DNA of 64,000 nt from NCBI GenBank assembly GCA_029204225.1, contig CM055110.1, positions 45,408,267 through 45,472,266 on the forward strand. The letters are read 5' to 3'. A model generated the notes under the pieces. That model was not told the DNA's origin. It did no database searches and saw nothing but the letters and a program-made list of their open reading frames with translations. Below, piece after piece: positions 10,731 to 24,156 of this stretch. Origin of the DNA: Diphasiastrum complanatum (taxonomy: Eukaryota; Streptophyta; Lycopodiopsida; Lycopodiales; Lycopodiaceae). The first letter of the stretch is position 1. The number at the start of each line of letters is the position of its first letter. A program made the position numbers and the translations under genes.

Positions 10731-13700
10731 ATGGCTTCCAATGGTGGGATCATGGTAGAGTCTAGTGAAAGGTTGAGTTCATCAAACTACTCTACTTGGA
10801 AAGTGAGGATGGAGTCCTTACTTCAGTTGAATGAACTCATGGACATAGTTGCAGAAATTGAAGAGAGACCTCTCACACTTCAAGAGCAACAAAGGTTTGA
10901 TAAGAAGGCCAAAAGGGCTCTTCATATCATTAAAATGAATGTTACAAATGAACTTCTCAAGGAAGTTGGAAAGTGTCAAAGTGCAAGTGAGGCATGGAAT
11001 GCCTTAAAGAAGCTCTTTGAATCAAAGTCCACATCTAGGGTATTGACCCTAAGGAGACAAATATTTTCTAGTAGGCAAAGAGAGGGTGAAAGTGCTCATG
11101 CATTTATCTTGAGAGTTAAGTCCCTAAGTGATGATTTAGCATGCATTGATGAGAACATAAAAGATGGTGAAATAGTCCAAGTTATGTTGAATGGTTTGCT
11201 AAATGAACATGCTAACCTTGTGCAAAGTTTTGCCATTCAAAGAGTCTTGCCAAGTGTGGTTGACTTGCAAGAAATCTTATTGGCTGAAGAACATAGGTTG
11301 CAATCAAAGCTTGATGGTGCATCCTTGCAAGGTGGAGGTGAAGAGGCTTTCTTCACAAAAGGCAAATTCAAGGGCAAAGGTAAAGGCAAAGGGAAATGGT
11401 CCAAAGGTGGTAACTTTGATCATGATGATCACTCTTCCTCTTCCTCTTCTACTAAGAACAATAAGTCAAAGTTCAAGTGCTTTTATTGTGGGATAAAAGG
11501 ACATTTTGCAAATGAATGCCATAAGAAACAAAATGCTAGATCTAGGTTGAGATCTAATGTACTTCTTGGAGATGATAATTGTTGTGCTAACTTGGCAAGC
11601 TTTGGTGAATCTATGGTCAATTTTTTGGATCCATTGGATCTTGAAGATGCACTAGTGTTACCTATTAGTCATATGGAGTCATGTGGAGCTAAATTAGCAT
11701 CATGTTTGTACTCTTCTACTCATGGACTTCCAAGGCTTGGTGGTTCTTCAATGGTGCTAGATGGCAAGTGCAAAAATGGAAAAGGTAAGGAAGGAGCTAA
11801 CTTCATCACTGGAGTTGATGAAGATTCTTCTTTGGAAGTGACTGTTGCTAATGACTTGTTTGTTCATATGGAAAAAGATGGAGATGCTAAGTGTCATTCT
11901 TTGCAAGAAGATGGTTGTTCTTCTAATTCTTTTCATATTGATGTATGTAATCATGTGGGAAAAGATGATGGTGCTTTGAGCATGCTTGAAGGAAATGGTT
12001 CTTTTACATCTTTTTGTGATAAAGTCATTTGTGCAACAAGTGGTGTCACATTTCTTCATAAAAAGAGTAGATCAAAGGTTTCTATCATGAGACTTGGTGA
12101 GGGAGATCACAAGTCAAAAGGAAGAGAAGTATGTGAAGTGTTCAAAGTAGGATGTACTTTGAATGATGTTTTTATGAACGATAGTGAGGAAGAATCATTA
12201 TCATATGACTCATTACCTAAATCATTGAGTAGAAGTTCATGTTTGAAAAGAGAGAGTACTTCAATCACTCTTATGTTGAAGGTACTAAGGATTCTTTTCT
12301 TGGCTTCTAATATTCAAGAGTCTTCTACTTCTTATGGTGCAACTATCAAGAGGGAGGTTTCTAACTTTTGTGGTGCTAGCATTAAGAGGGAGTCTTGTGA
12401 AGGAAAGGGCAATGGAAGAGTGGTTCTTGGGAAGATCCAAAGCATGGATCTAACATCTCTTCATCAACTCAAAGCATTCTATGATTGTGGTGGATTGTTC
12501 ATTCATGGTCAAGATGGCAAAAGGTTGGTTGAAGAAGACTACATGGAGCAACTCAAGTGGCAACTTCTTCAAGGCAAGGGAGATATCATTGGTGAGCTTA
12601 TTGAGGTTTGTTATGAACTCAAGATGGCTGTTTTGATTAGGTTTGATACTCATCTTCACCTACTCTACTTCATGTTAAATGGAAATGTTGGAATCTATCT
12701 TTTGGTTTATGATGGTGGCATTGTTTTCACTAACTATAGTGAAGGGTCAAATTTGAGCATTGATGAGATCTTGTGGGATCTTAATCATGTGTTTGAGAGG
12801 GAGTATCTTCAGAGTTTCAGATCTGAAGATGTTCACATATGCAAGATCTTTGATGTCTTATTGGAAGATCAAGAGGTTGATCTTGGATTGCTTCATCAAC
12901 ACCAAGAGACAAGTGGCAATTCGAAGCTAGTGAAAAGCATCAAAGAAGAGACAAATGGTCAAGGCATTTTGGATCTGTTTTTACAGGTTCTTGAAGGTTC
13001 AAGTAAGGTCTTTGGAGCTGCAAGGAAGTGTCTTCTTACTCTACCTTACTTGTTTAATCTCATGTATGAACATTGTCATGTCAATGTGTTGGAATTGTCA
13101 AAATTCAATGAAACTAGTTCCACAGTTTTGCATCCTTTGGATCTTGTAGATGGAATAGTTATCATTGCTGGTTTGTATGATCAAGTACATGAATTTATTC
13201 AGATCTTGAAAGGTATTGAAGTGGTCAATATGTTTTCTTTTGAACAAAGTTCAAGATCTAGTATTCTAGTGTTGGCAAATTGGCAACTTGTTGACATTGT
13301 AGGATCAAGCGTTGTGTGCAAATCTTGTGGAGGTACTTCAAGTATTTCAAGTTCAGGTTTTGGTCATTCAAATGGAGTAGGGAACACATCTTTTTGGCAT
13401 TCATTCACTCAAAGGCTTTCATGGATTGAAGATCTACAAAGGCAAGGTGGTGATGGAAGTTCATTCATGGAGATACATGTTGCATTCACTATATGTATAG
13501 TGAAATGTGGAGGAGGCATGCAAACACTTGTTGATCACTTTCATTTACAACTTGTTTGCTGCTATTTTATAGAGAAACCAGAGATGGATACATGGAGGAA
13601 TTCATTAATTGAGATTCTATGTTCTTTTACATGTACCATTTTTATGATTCTATGTAAAATTGATGTAAGAAATAGTGAAGCATCCTATATGGACACTATT

Positions 13701-13823
13701 ATCTATATCAATTATGTTGTGTCCTATTTTGTACATATTAGGATCCTTGAGAAGAGATCTATTCTGATGATGGAGATCATTCTTAAGTTGGAACAAAGTA
13801 GTGTTGTAAAACTAGCAAGTTAA
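10731..13823 (+). CDS. Element B Gag fused in frame to a ~760-residue unknown domain (1030 aa)
   Basis: Residues 1-263 are almost identical to the Gag of element A, including the UBN2-type capsid region, the Lys/Gly-rich stretch and the zinc knuckle C250, C253, H258, C263. Just after the knuckle (about residue 266) similarity to A ends. The rest, to residue 1030, contains no protease DSGA, integrase D,D(35)E or reverse transcriptase motif. It has a Ser/Asp/Gly-rich first half, and a more hydrophobic second half with Cys clusters and Ile/Leu-rich stretches near the end. The last codons (KLAS, stop) resemble the end of the A polyprotein (KLASN), and the TAA abuts the polypurine tract. So the pol segment was exchanged for foreign or unrecognised sequence while both element ends were kept. 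I cannot name a family for the insert. One uninterrupted frame of this length in AT-rich DNA argues that it is or recently was coding. Confidence 0.85.
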   Translation: MASNGGIMVESSERLSSSNYSTWKVRMESLLQLNELMDIVAEIEERPLTLQEQQRFDKKAKRALHIIKMNVTNELLKEVGKCQSASEAWNALKKLFESKSTSRVLTLRRQIFSSRQREGESAHAFILRVKSLSDDLACIDENIKDGEIVQVMLNGLLNEHANLVQSFAIQRVLPSVVDLQEILLAEEHRLQSKLDGASLQGGGEEAFFTKGKFKGKGKGKGKWSKGGNFDHDDHSSSSSSTKNNKSKFKCFYCGIKGHFANECHKKQNARSRLRSNVLLGDDNCCANLASFGESMVNFLDPLDLEDALVLPISHMESCGAKLASCLYSSTHGLPRLGGSSMVLDGKCKNGKGKEGANFITGVDEDSSLEVTVANDLFVHMEKDGDAKCHSLQEDGCSSNSFHIDVCNHVGKDDGALSMLEGNGSFTSFCDKVICATSGVTFLHKKSRSKVSIMRLGEGDHKSKGREVCEVFKVGCTLNDVFMNDSEEESLSYDSLPKSLSRSSCLKRESTSITLMLKVLRILFLASNIQESSTSYGATIKREVSNFCGASIKRESCEGKGNGRVVLGKIQSMDLTSLHQLKAFYDCGGLFIHGQDGKRLVEEDYMEQLKWQLLQGKGDIIGELIEVCYELKMAVLIRFDTHLHLLYFMLNGNVGIYLLVYDGGIVFTNYSEGSNLSIDEILWDLNHVFEREYLQSFRSEDVHICKIFDVLLEDQEVDLGLLHQHQETSGNSKLVKSIKEETNGQGILDLFLQVLEGSSKVFGAARKCLLTLPYLFNLMYEHCHVNVLELSKFNETSSTVLHPLDLVDGIVIIAGLYDQVHEFIQILKGIEVVNMFSFEQSSRSSILVLANWQLVDIVGSSVVCKSCGGTSSISSSGFGHSNGVGNTSFWHSFTQRLSWIEDLQRQGGDGSSFMEIHVAFTICIVKCGGGMQTLVDHFHLQLVCCYFIEKPEMDTWRNSLIEILCSFTCTIFMILCKIDVRNSEASYMDTIIYINYVVSYFVHIRILEKRSILMMEIILKLEQSSVVKLAS

Positions 13824-13836
13824 GTTGAAGAGGGAG
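13824..13836 (+). other. Polypurine tract of element B
   Basis: GTTGAAGAGGGAG directly before the 3' LTR, identical to the tract of element A (4704-4716, minus strand). It primes plus-strand DNA synthesis in LTR elements. Confidence 0.9.
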
Positions 13837-14483
13837 TGTGAAAATTGTCAACATTTCCTTGTCTAGTTTTAGGCCAAAATTGCTAAAAATGGCACATAGT
13901 TTAGGATCTGACTTTTCACACGTGTGAAACAGGTCTAGATATTTTTAGTAAGTGTATTTTTTCAGTATGAAGAAGTGTCAAACTTCAAGACCTTCGAAAT
14001 GAGTCCATTTTCATGTATTTTGGACATATATGCCAATTTTACCTATATAGGGCATATTTTAGGTAAGGAGGGTCTAGAGAGAGGAGAGAGAGTCATCTCT
14101 CTCAGCTATATATAGCAGGTAGGCCGTGGAGAAACAGGTTGGAGCAGATCCATTGTATTCATTTGCTTAATGAGAGATTTTTCTATTGGGTTCTCCTTCC
14201 ATTGTTGGCATTGTGTAGTGATTGAGTTCAAGCTTTGTGTGTATGATCTTAGGTGCTTTCCAAAAGTGGTAGGCTGATGTATTATGGACTGTATAATGCT
14301 ATTTTGGGCCGCACTTGATGTTTATGGAAGTTTCCATTTGTGATAAATGCTTTTTGATCAAGTTCTTTGCATTCTAGGTAGCATAGAATGTGTTGCCAAT
14401 TCCTAGCTTATGTAGTTTGGAGTGCAAGCATTCAAGCCAATGATCTTGGAGTTTAGATCCACTTAGGATCTGTATTTTTCACA
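13837..14483 (+). repeat. 3' LTR of element B (647 bp)
   Basis: Same length as the 5' LTR and identical to it by eye along its whole length. It carries the same CACGTG palindrome (13914-13929) and TATA-like sequence. It is followed by the target duplication TTATG at 14484-14488. Confidence 0.95.
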
Positions 14484-14488
14484 TTATG

Positions 14489-14696
14489 ATCTGATCCAAA
14501 ATAGTTTCTTTTCAGCCTCTGATCTTCAATAGACCTGAAATATGCTTTTGATCCACAAGTTCAACTCACAAAACAAAGGTTAGTAAGATTTGATCAACAA
14601 AGCAATGCAAAATCATGCTAGAACTTGATCAAACATCCAAATATCACCAAAAATGGAATACTTACTATAAATAGAAGCCAACCAGCTCTGATACCA
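14489..14696 (-). other. Element A leader, LTR-proximal part, with primer-binding site
   Basis: Minus-strand reading from the 5' LTR of A starts TGGTATCAGAGCTGGTTGG (14696 to 14678), the initiator tRNA-Met primer-binding site. It continues with leader sequence matching 9584-9765 of B with a few differences, including a 4-bp insertion. Confidence 0.9.
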
Positions 14697-15352
14697 TGTG
14701 AAAAATACAGATCCTAAGTGGATCTAAACTCCAAGATCATTGGCTTGAATGCTTGCACTCCAAACTACATAAGCTAGGAATTGGCAACACATTCTATGCT
14801 ACCTAGAATGCAAAGAACTTGATCAAAAAGCATTTACCACAAATGGAAACTTCCATAAACATCAAGTGCGGCCCAAAATAGCATTATACAGTCCATAATA
14901 CATCAGCCTACCACTTTTGGAAAGCACCTAAGATCATACACAATAGCTTGAAGACAATACACACAACAATGCTCTCAATGGAGGAAGAAACAATGACAAT
15001 GATCTATTGATCTCAATGAAGCATACAAAAGGTTTCTCCAACCTGTTCTCCACGACTTCCCTACTATTTATGGATGAGGAAGATGACTCTCTCTCCTCTC
15101 TCTAGAAGGTACTTGACCCTAGATATTCCCTATATAGGAAAAATAGCTAAAAATGGCTTATATGACCAAAATACATCAAAATGGTCTCATTTTGAAGGGT
15201 ATGAAGTTTGACACTTCATCATACTGAAAAAATACAGTAAATAAAAACATTGTGGCCTGGTTCACACGTGCAAAACTCTAGAACCAAAACTATTTTACAA
15301 TTTTAGCCAATTTAGGCCTCAAACTAGCTAGGAAATGTTGACAATTTTCACA
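14697..15352 (-). repeat. 5' LTR of element A (656 bp)
   Basis: Matches the LTR at 4049-4703 except for one C/T difference and one extra T in a T run. The flanking duplication TAGAA follows at 15353-15357. Its right end returns to the interrupted copia element C. Confidence 0.93.
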
Positions 15353-15408
15353 TAGAACTCATCTTGGAGTACTATCAAAATCTATGCTAAAACTAGTTGA
15401 ACAGGGAG
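15353..15408 (+). pseudogene. Copia element C, end of RNase H and polypurine tract
   Basis: After the target duplication the plus strand continues the C polyprotein with THLGVLSKSMLKLVEQG, in register with the part that ends at 4048. The purine-rich GAACAGGGAG follows, directly before the LTR of C. Removing A joins the two halves of C without loss. Confidence 0.85.
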
Positions 15409-16049
15409 TGAAAAATTCAACTAGTTTAGTTATTTTGGTAATTTTGAGGCCAACTTGGAATTTCAACTTAGAGATAGATTTTTTTATGTCAATAAAGGCC
15501 TAAATAGTTTTTTTACTATTTTTGGAAAGTCGATATGTGAATAAGGTAAGATTTAGAACTACTCTAATTGGCTAATATAGATATATTCATTTAGTCACTA
15601 AAAACTAGGTATCTGGTGAAGTACCTAGAAGTTGTTATTTTAGGGCAAGTTTAGGGCAAGTGGCCAAGTGACATTACTGATACTATAAATAGTTTATCAG
15701 CATGGAGAAATCATCTTGTTGTTTTCGTTTTATGTGGAGAACTTTCTTCTTTTGATTATATGTTAATATCTTGCATATTTCTCATGATGTCTTGAGTTCT
15801 AGTGTATAGAATGTGAATTTTCTTGTTGTGCTTGGATCCACACGTGTGAAGTATGATTTGATGTTGCCGTTGTATGGATAGGGACAATACCATATCAGAT
15901 CTTAGTGATTATGATCAGATTTGCATGAATTTTTATTCTAGCATGGTAGATGTATGATTTCTAGCTTGTGAATGATTCTAGATGTGCATCCAAATTTAGC
16001 CAAGATCCAATTGATCCATCAAGTGTGTTTTGGATATGAAATTCCAACA
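15409..16049 (+). repeat. 3' LTR of copia element C (~640 bp)
   Basis: Begins TGAAAAATTCAACTAG right after the polypurine tract and probably ends TATGAAATTCCAACA at 16049. It has a TATA-like CTATAAATAG at 15684-15693 and a CACACGTGTGAA motif at 15839-15850. The length is close to the LTRs of A and B, but the sequence is only distantly related. No partner LTR is in the window, so the right boundary is a judgement from the TG...CA rule. Confidence 0.65.

Positions 16050-19822
<3,773 letters not shown>

Positions 19823-19853
<31 letters not shown>
19823..19853 (+). repeat. (CT)n tract in the presumed 5' UTR of the SAUR-like gene
   Basis: About 31 bp of CT ending 63 bp before the proposed ATG. 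Pyrimidine tracts are common near plant transcription starts; a regulatory role here is inference. Confidence 0.6.
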
Positions 19854-19856
<3 letters not shown>

Positions 19857-19915
19857 TGCCTCGAACACAAACAAGAATCTGATCGTGTCTCTTCTTTCCT
19901 TCCATCCAGAAAACA

Positions 19916-20719
19916 ATGTTATCCAGTGGGAATGGGAGCGAGCGTAAGCTGAATCGCTTCAAGTCCAAGGTTCGGAGCATTGTGAGCAAGCTCTCTAGAA
20001 AAGATAGCATAACAGCCCACCAAAGGCTTGATTGGTAAACACTCTCACAAGAATACATGTTAATTACATGCACAGTCTCAAACTAAAGCCCAGTTAAGGA
20101 GGACATACAAGTGATCCAAAGACTAAATATTCAGAGCTGTTTTTGTTGTTGTTGACGTAATTGTAGCAAGTAAGAAAGGAAATCCATTCCTTCAAGCTGC
20201 TAAAGCTAAAACTAGTGAGCAGCAAGCTCAAAGAAAGTAGATAGAATTGTCAACTGCAGACATTGATTTTGTGTAACTATCTATAGGCCTTCGGCTACTT
20301 CGAAAGATGAACCGGTGTTTAAGCCTGAAGGGAGTCCTTCTGCAAGTCCCAGGCGTCATGCAAGTCCCAGGCGAAGTGCTACAAGTCCCAGGCGACCTGC
20401 AGGGAAGCGTCTCCTAACGTGGATACGTCATCAAAATGCTCGTAGAAGGGGTACCATTGAGCTATTTGTGGGAATCGACGAGAACCTGAAATTTGTTGTG
20501 CCGCTTCAGTACCTTCACCATCGGCTTTTCATCGATCTTCTGGATAGATTTACGGAAAATTACGATTACATACATGCTGGGAATGGTATCAGGATCCCAG
20601 TCGATCCGCGCGTTTTCAATTATGTAGTGAACCTTATCAAAAACAAAGATCCTTTAGCTGAGACGTTGGATCTTTCGGAATATATCAGAACTCATTATCC
20701 CGAGCAATCATCACCGTAA
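19916..20719 (+). CDS. SAUR-like auxin-responsive protein, two exons (183 aa)
   Basis: Proposed exons are 19916-20034 and 20287-20719. The donor is TG|GTAAAC and the acceptor CTATAG|GCC, joining phase 2 to give a Trp codon (LDW then PSATSKDEP). Exon 1 encodes a short basic N-terminus (MLSSGNGSERKLNRFKSK). Exon 2 has three SPRR repeats (about residues 60-80) and then the SAUR core: LFVGIDENLKFVVPLQYLHH, LFIDLLDRFTENYDY, HAGNGIRIPVDPRVF. SAUR proteins are small auxin-induced regulators; angiosperm members act on PP2C-D phosphatases and cell expansion, and are usually intronless. Without the intron the reading would start only at a GTG, so splicing best explains the gene. No damage is seen, and a CT-rich leader precedes it. 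Whether it responds to auxin cannot be seen. Confidence 0.78.
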
Positions 20720-22169
20720 GCTAATTCCTGTTCGGTGTTTAACAAGCCATGAGGAGGATATGAACCCGAAACAGTACTCCTCCATATCGTTGTCTAGGTG
20801 AAGCAATCTATTAGCAACTCTAGGATAGCCGGTCCTAAGCCTTCCTTACATGATTGATTGTTTATGTTGCGGAATGTTTAGTTGCAAGCCACGTACATGA
20901 AAGTGCCGTGGGCTTCAGCGCCTAGTGGAGGCCTTGAGAATTCTTAATATCCCATAAGTAACTGCTTGTATTGAACTCTCCGGTATAGAAGTTGGAGCTT
21001 CTCTATATCCTCTATCCCCTGCTACCAGCCCTTTTGGGGGTTAGACGGAAATTCTTTACAGTTTCAACCTGATGAAGGGGGTTCCCCTTAAACTTCTAGA
21101 ATTCATCGAAGAAACAGCAAAGGTTTAATCCAGCAGGTTGTTTCAATTGAAACTACAATACATCTGCCAAAGGCGAGTATAACATAAGGCTAAGTTGAGA
21201 CTGTGACATAAAAACATGGACTACTCCAAATATCTCCAGAGTAAAGTTCTTCCTCATTTAACAGGTACATTATGATGGTAAGGGACCATCTGTCGCGTCC
21301 CTGTTTACCATGCTGTCTATGCAGATCTGCCATTTCTTCCGGCTTCAAACTATCTATGCCATACATATGGCATAACAAAATTTTTAGTTTAATGTATTTT
21401 GTATTAATGACTAGAAATATCACAAATGTACAATGAGCAAATAGCTCCCAAAAGATTAAATGGAAAGTTTGTCTTGCAATTGGAATGGGAGTTCTACTTT
21501 CATCTTATGCATGATAGTAATATAAGTTCATGGAAATTGAACAATATCAAGAACAACTAAGATGCAAATGAGATATAAGAAAGATATTCAAGATGTATCT
21601 AATTTTACATAAGAATTAAACAAAAAGAAGATCCACCACTAATTATACTCCAACAGGATTTTGATAACCCATGTCTTTTCAATAAGCAACAAGGACAAAT
21701 ATCATTAGTGCCAAAAATTGCTCTCAATTTTACTTGCATAAGAAGTGGTGCATATAAGATTTTTCATTGCAAACTCCTCAATTTGCCCACCTAAATATAT
21801 TTAAACACGATGATATTTGTTTTGGGACTTTGACCTAAAAAAGAGTAACCTTTTTTGGTATTTTTTAATGGTCCTAGTTTGAGGCCAAAATCATGTTTTT
21901 TTTAAGGATTCTCTAACTTGCAATAAAAAAAAAATGTTAAAAAGTGTCTATTTTTAATGAAGTATTGCAGGTTTTTCTTTTGCAAATTTCATAAAACCAT
22001 CATAATTACATACTGCATTACATTTCAAGACAACACATGATTTTTGGAAGTCCAAACGCCATTAAAACACAAAAGGGCTTAAATTATATTATACAAATAT
22101 TTTTTTCAAAGTACATTTTCTAAGGAATTTTCATTGATGCCTCTCATTTCAAAACTTGACATATTTTAA
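20720..22169. other. 3' flank of the SAUR-like gene and AT-rich intergenic DNA
   Basis: The first few hundred bases are probably 3' UTR. Nothing else is recognised. ORFs here are short and lack family features. Confidence 0.45.
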
Positions 22170-22189
22170 ACACTCGTTTTTAGCCGATG

Positions 22190-23540
22190 AGGAGGAAGAC
22201 CCGTCTTCTTCATCAGAGTCGACTAGTATATCGTCTTCAGAATCCGCGTCCAATGCTGATAAAAAAAAACCTTGTAAGTCAGCTTTTCTCTGGTGTTGAC
22301 GAGTTGACAACCAACAAAAATCCTATTTTTATTTTTTTGAAAACTTTTTCTCTACCAACATGGACAAGTAAGCCAGTACAGTTTGATTTTTATTTTCCCT
22401 AGCAGTGTTGTCAAGTTGCAAATACAGTATTTTTGGAATATTATCGCCAAATTCGCAAATTATCTTTTGTACAATGGTGATGGTCAAATTTGAATTGTTT
22501 CGAACATTGGGATAATTGAAAAATACTTTTGACTCCAATGTGCCACTAAACACAAGTGCTCCAACGAGATGAACCTGAATAAAATTTGCCTCGTTCAAAT
22601 TACTTGGCACTCTAACGAAATGAGGTAACATCGTTTTCTTCTAATCCATGCCATCGATGACAAGGCCCAGATACTTTTGTGGACATTTCTTTTGATGTTT
22701 CGTTAATTTTTGTCTTTCAATTGTTTGTTGATCTCTGTGCACTTGAAGCGCTTTTGTAACATCAGCTACAAAATGTAACAATTATAATATTCAATAAATA
22801 TTTATGATAATATCATAACATTAATAATTTGAAAACTCAAAAATTAACAAAAAAATAAAAATTTTAAAGTACTTAGAGTTAATTGAATTTTACCTTTCTC
22901 ATCATTGGTCTTTGTTAGTTGTTTGGCAGATTTTAACAACTCGCATGTTGAATAAACTGTCATTCATGATTTTTTAGGAATCTTTACAAACAAAAATCTC
23001 TCTTCCAAATTCTAAGAAAATACGAGTAACTTAAATAGACAACAATTTTTTTTGTCTTAGCGAACTCCTTGTACATAAAAAATATCTCCAATTTTGGAAA
23101 ATTATCTGGCAAGTGAAAATATAATGAATTTGGAAATTTTCTCCATGCACATCCACAAAATGCTTTAGCCAAGCCATAGCATTCAAAGCATCCGGAGACA
23201 CAGTTCTACCCTGCAATGATCCTCGCAATGTTGGATTTTTTTTAAGTCGTGCATGTATTCTTTGAAGGCGTAAATTTCCAACTGCATGAACAGCTTTGTT
23301 TTCATCTTTACTTTGCAAAAAAAAAATTGGATGTTGCAATGTTGTTTCTCTAATATTTGAATCTGAAAACAAAGAACTCAAATTTGTAATTACAGGTTGT
23401 ATCAAAGGTGTCATTTTCTGAAAAGTAGTTAAATGGAGAATTTCAGATGATGTTGTTGAGGGTATTAGAATGAGAACTTGAAGGAGTGGCTTCATAATAG
23501 TAACTTTCATTAGGAATATCTGACAAGAATGACTCATATG
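22190..23540 (-). pseudogene. Decayed, intron-containing transposase-like gene
   Basis: Minus-strand pieces read as one protein over at least two exons. The 5' part (23537 to 22894) contains LRGSLQGRTVSPDALNAMAW and LKHFVDVHG, then after a frameshift LYFHLPDNFPKLEIFFMYKE, SYFLRIWKRDF and, past a further shift and a stop, VKIPKKS. It ends at a donor AAAG|GTAAAA (22894). The next exon (22765-22271, acceptor TTTGTAG) reads DVTKALQVHRDQQTIERQKL, LPHFVRVPSNLNEANFIQVH, FNYPNVRNNSNLTITIV and LYLQLDNTARENKNQTVLAY. An acidic SEDDILVDSDEEDGSSS stretch follows near 22190-22260. The LQLDN...ENKN block resembles a widespread transposon-derived plant/animal family (DUF7869-like, from memory). Frameshifts and stops show decay. 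Confidence 0.55.
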
Positions 23541-24156
23541 TGACTACGTATGGAGTTACAACTACAGGAATAGAAGAAGAAGAACTACTTGCCATTGGAA
23601 ATATTTAAAAATTTCGATTCTAGTCCTATGCCAAGGATAGACAAAAATGAAAATATGAACGTAAAAATAACACAACAAATAAAAATTTTACATTATGTTA
23701 TGCTAGTGAAAGAGTTAAACAGATATGCCAACACCAATGGAACTAGACACTGAAATTCGTAAAGAGCACATTTAACATAAAATCAACAATAACAAAGATA
23801 ATTTTCAAGTTGATTGAGGTAAGCCTATCATTGCCTTCCAACATGAAGCCACTTGAGGTTTCCATGTTGCAATGATCTGCAACAGATCGCTCTTAGATGG
23901 TAAAAGATTAGGGTTAGGGGTTCCTCCTAACATTAGAGTTAGGATTGGTATACTTGACACGGTTGTGGTTGAAGAAAAAATTGGTCGCGAAGTAAATTGA
24001 AAAACTTGTTTTTGATAGTACCAATATTCGGCCGAAAAGGGGGGCCATTAAGGTTTAAAGGTCAATTTTTTTATTTAAGGACCCCAAGAGTAAGACATGG
24101 CACCTCATTTGCAAACTTGTGTTGAAGGTTGTCGTCAGAGTGATAAAAGCATTCAT
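23541..24156. other. Intergenic, nothing recognised
   Basis: AT-rich, with no coding or repeat signature I can name. It may hold the lost 5' exon or promoter of the decayed gene on its left. Confidence 0.4.

Larger units (their letters stand above)
8918..14483 (+). mobile_element. Copia-derived non-autonomous element B with Gag-fusion ORF, complete
   Basis: Two 647-bp LTRs (8918-9564, 13837-14483), flanked by the duplication TTATG at 8913-8917 and 14484-14488, enclose a primer-binding site, a leader, one 1030-codon ORF and a polypurine tract. I found no difference between the LTRs, so insertion was very recent. It lies in the leader of element A in opposite orientation. Protease, integrase and reverse transcriptase are absent. 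Known plant relatives in structure are gag-only LTR elements (TR-GAG type), but here the ORF has a long extra region. Mobilisation must have used enzymes from another copia element. Confidence 0.95.
4049..15352 (-). mobile_element. Copia retrotransposon A, complete LTR to LTR, hosting element B
   Basis: Both LTRs (4049-4703 and 14697-15352) have TG...CA ends and are flanked by the 5-bp duplication TAGAA at 4044-4048 and 15353-15357. I saw one substitution and one single-base indel between the LTRs, so insertion was recent. Without element B and its duplication A is about 5.7 kb. A polypurine tract (4704-4716) and a tRNA-Met-type primer-binding site (14678-14696) are present. The pol gene has lost the central reverse transcriptase, so A cannot retrotranspose alone. 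It landed in the RNase H tail of element C. Confidence 0.93.

Noticed and set aside
10731-13823. Interpretation of the B extension as a diverged copia pol
   Set aside because: None of the protease, GAG-pre-integrase, integrase or RT motifs seen in A, D, G and H appears in any part of it, although Gag next to it is nearly identical to A.
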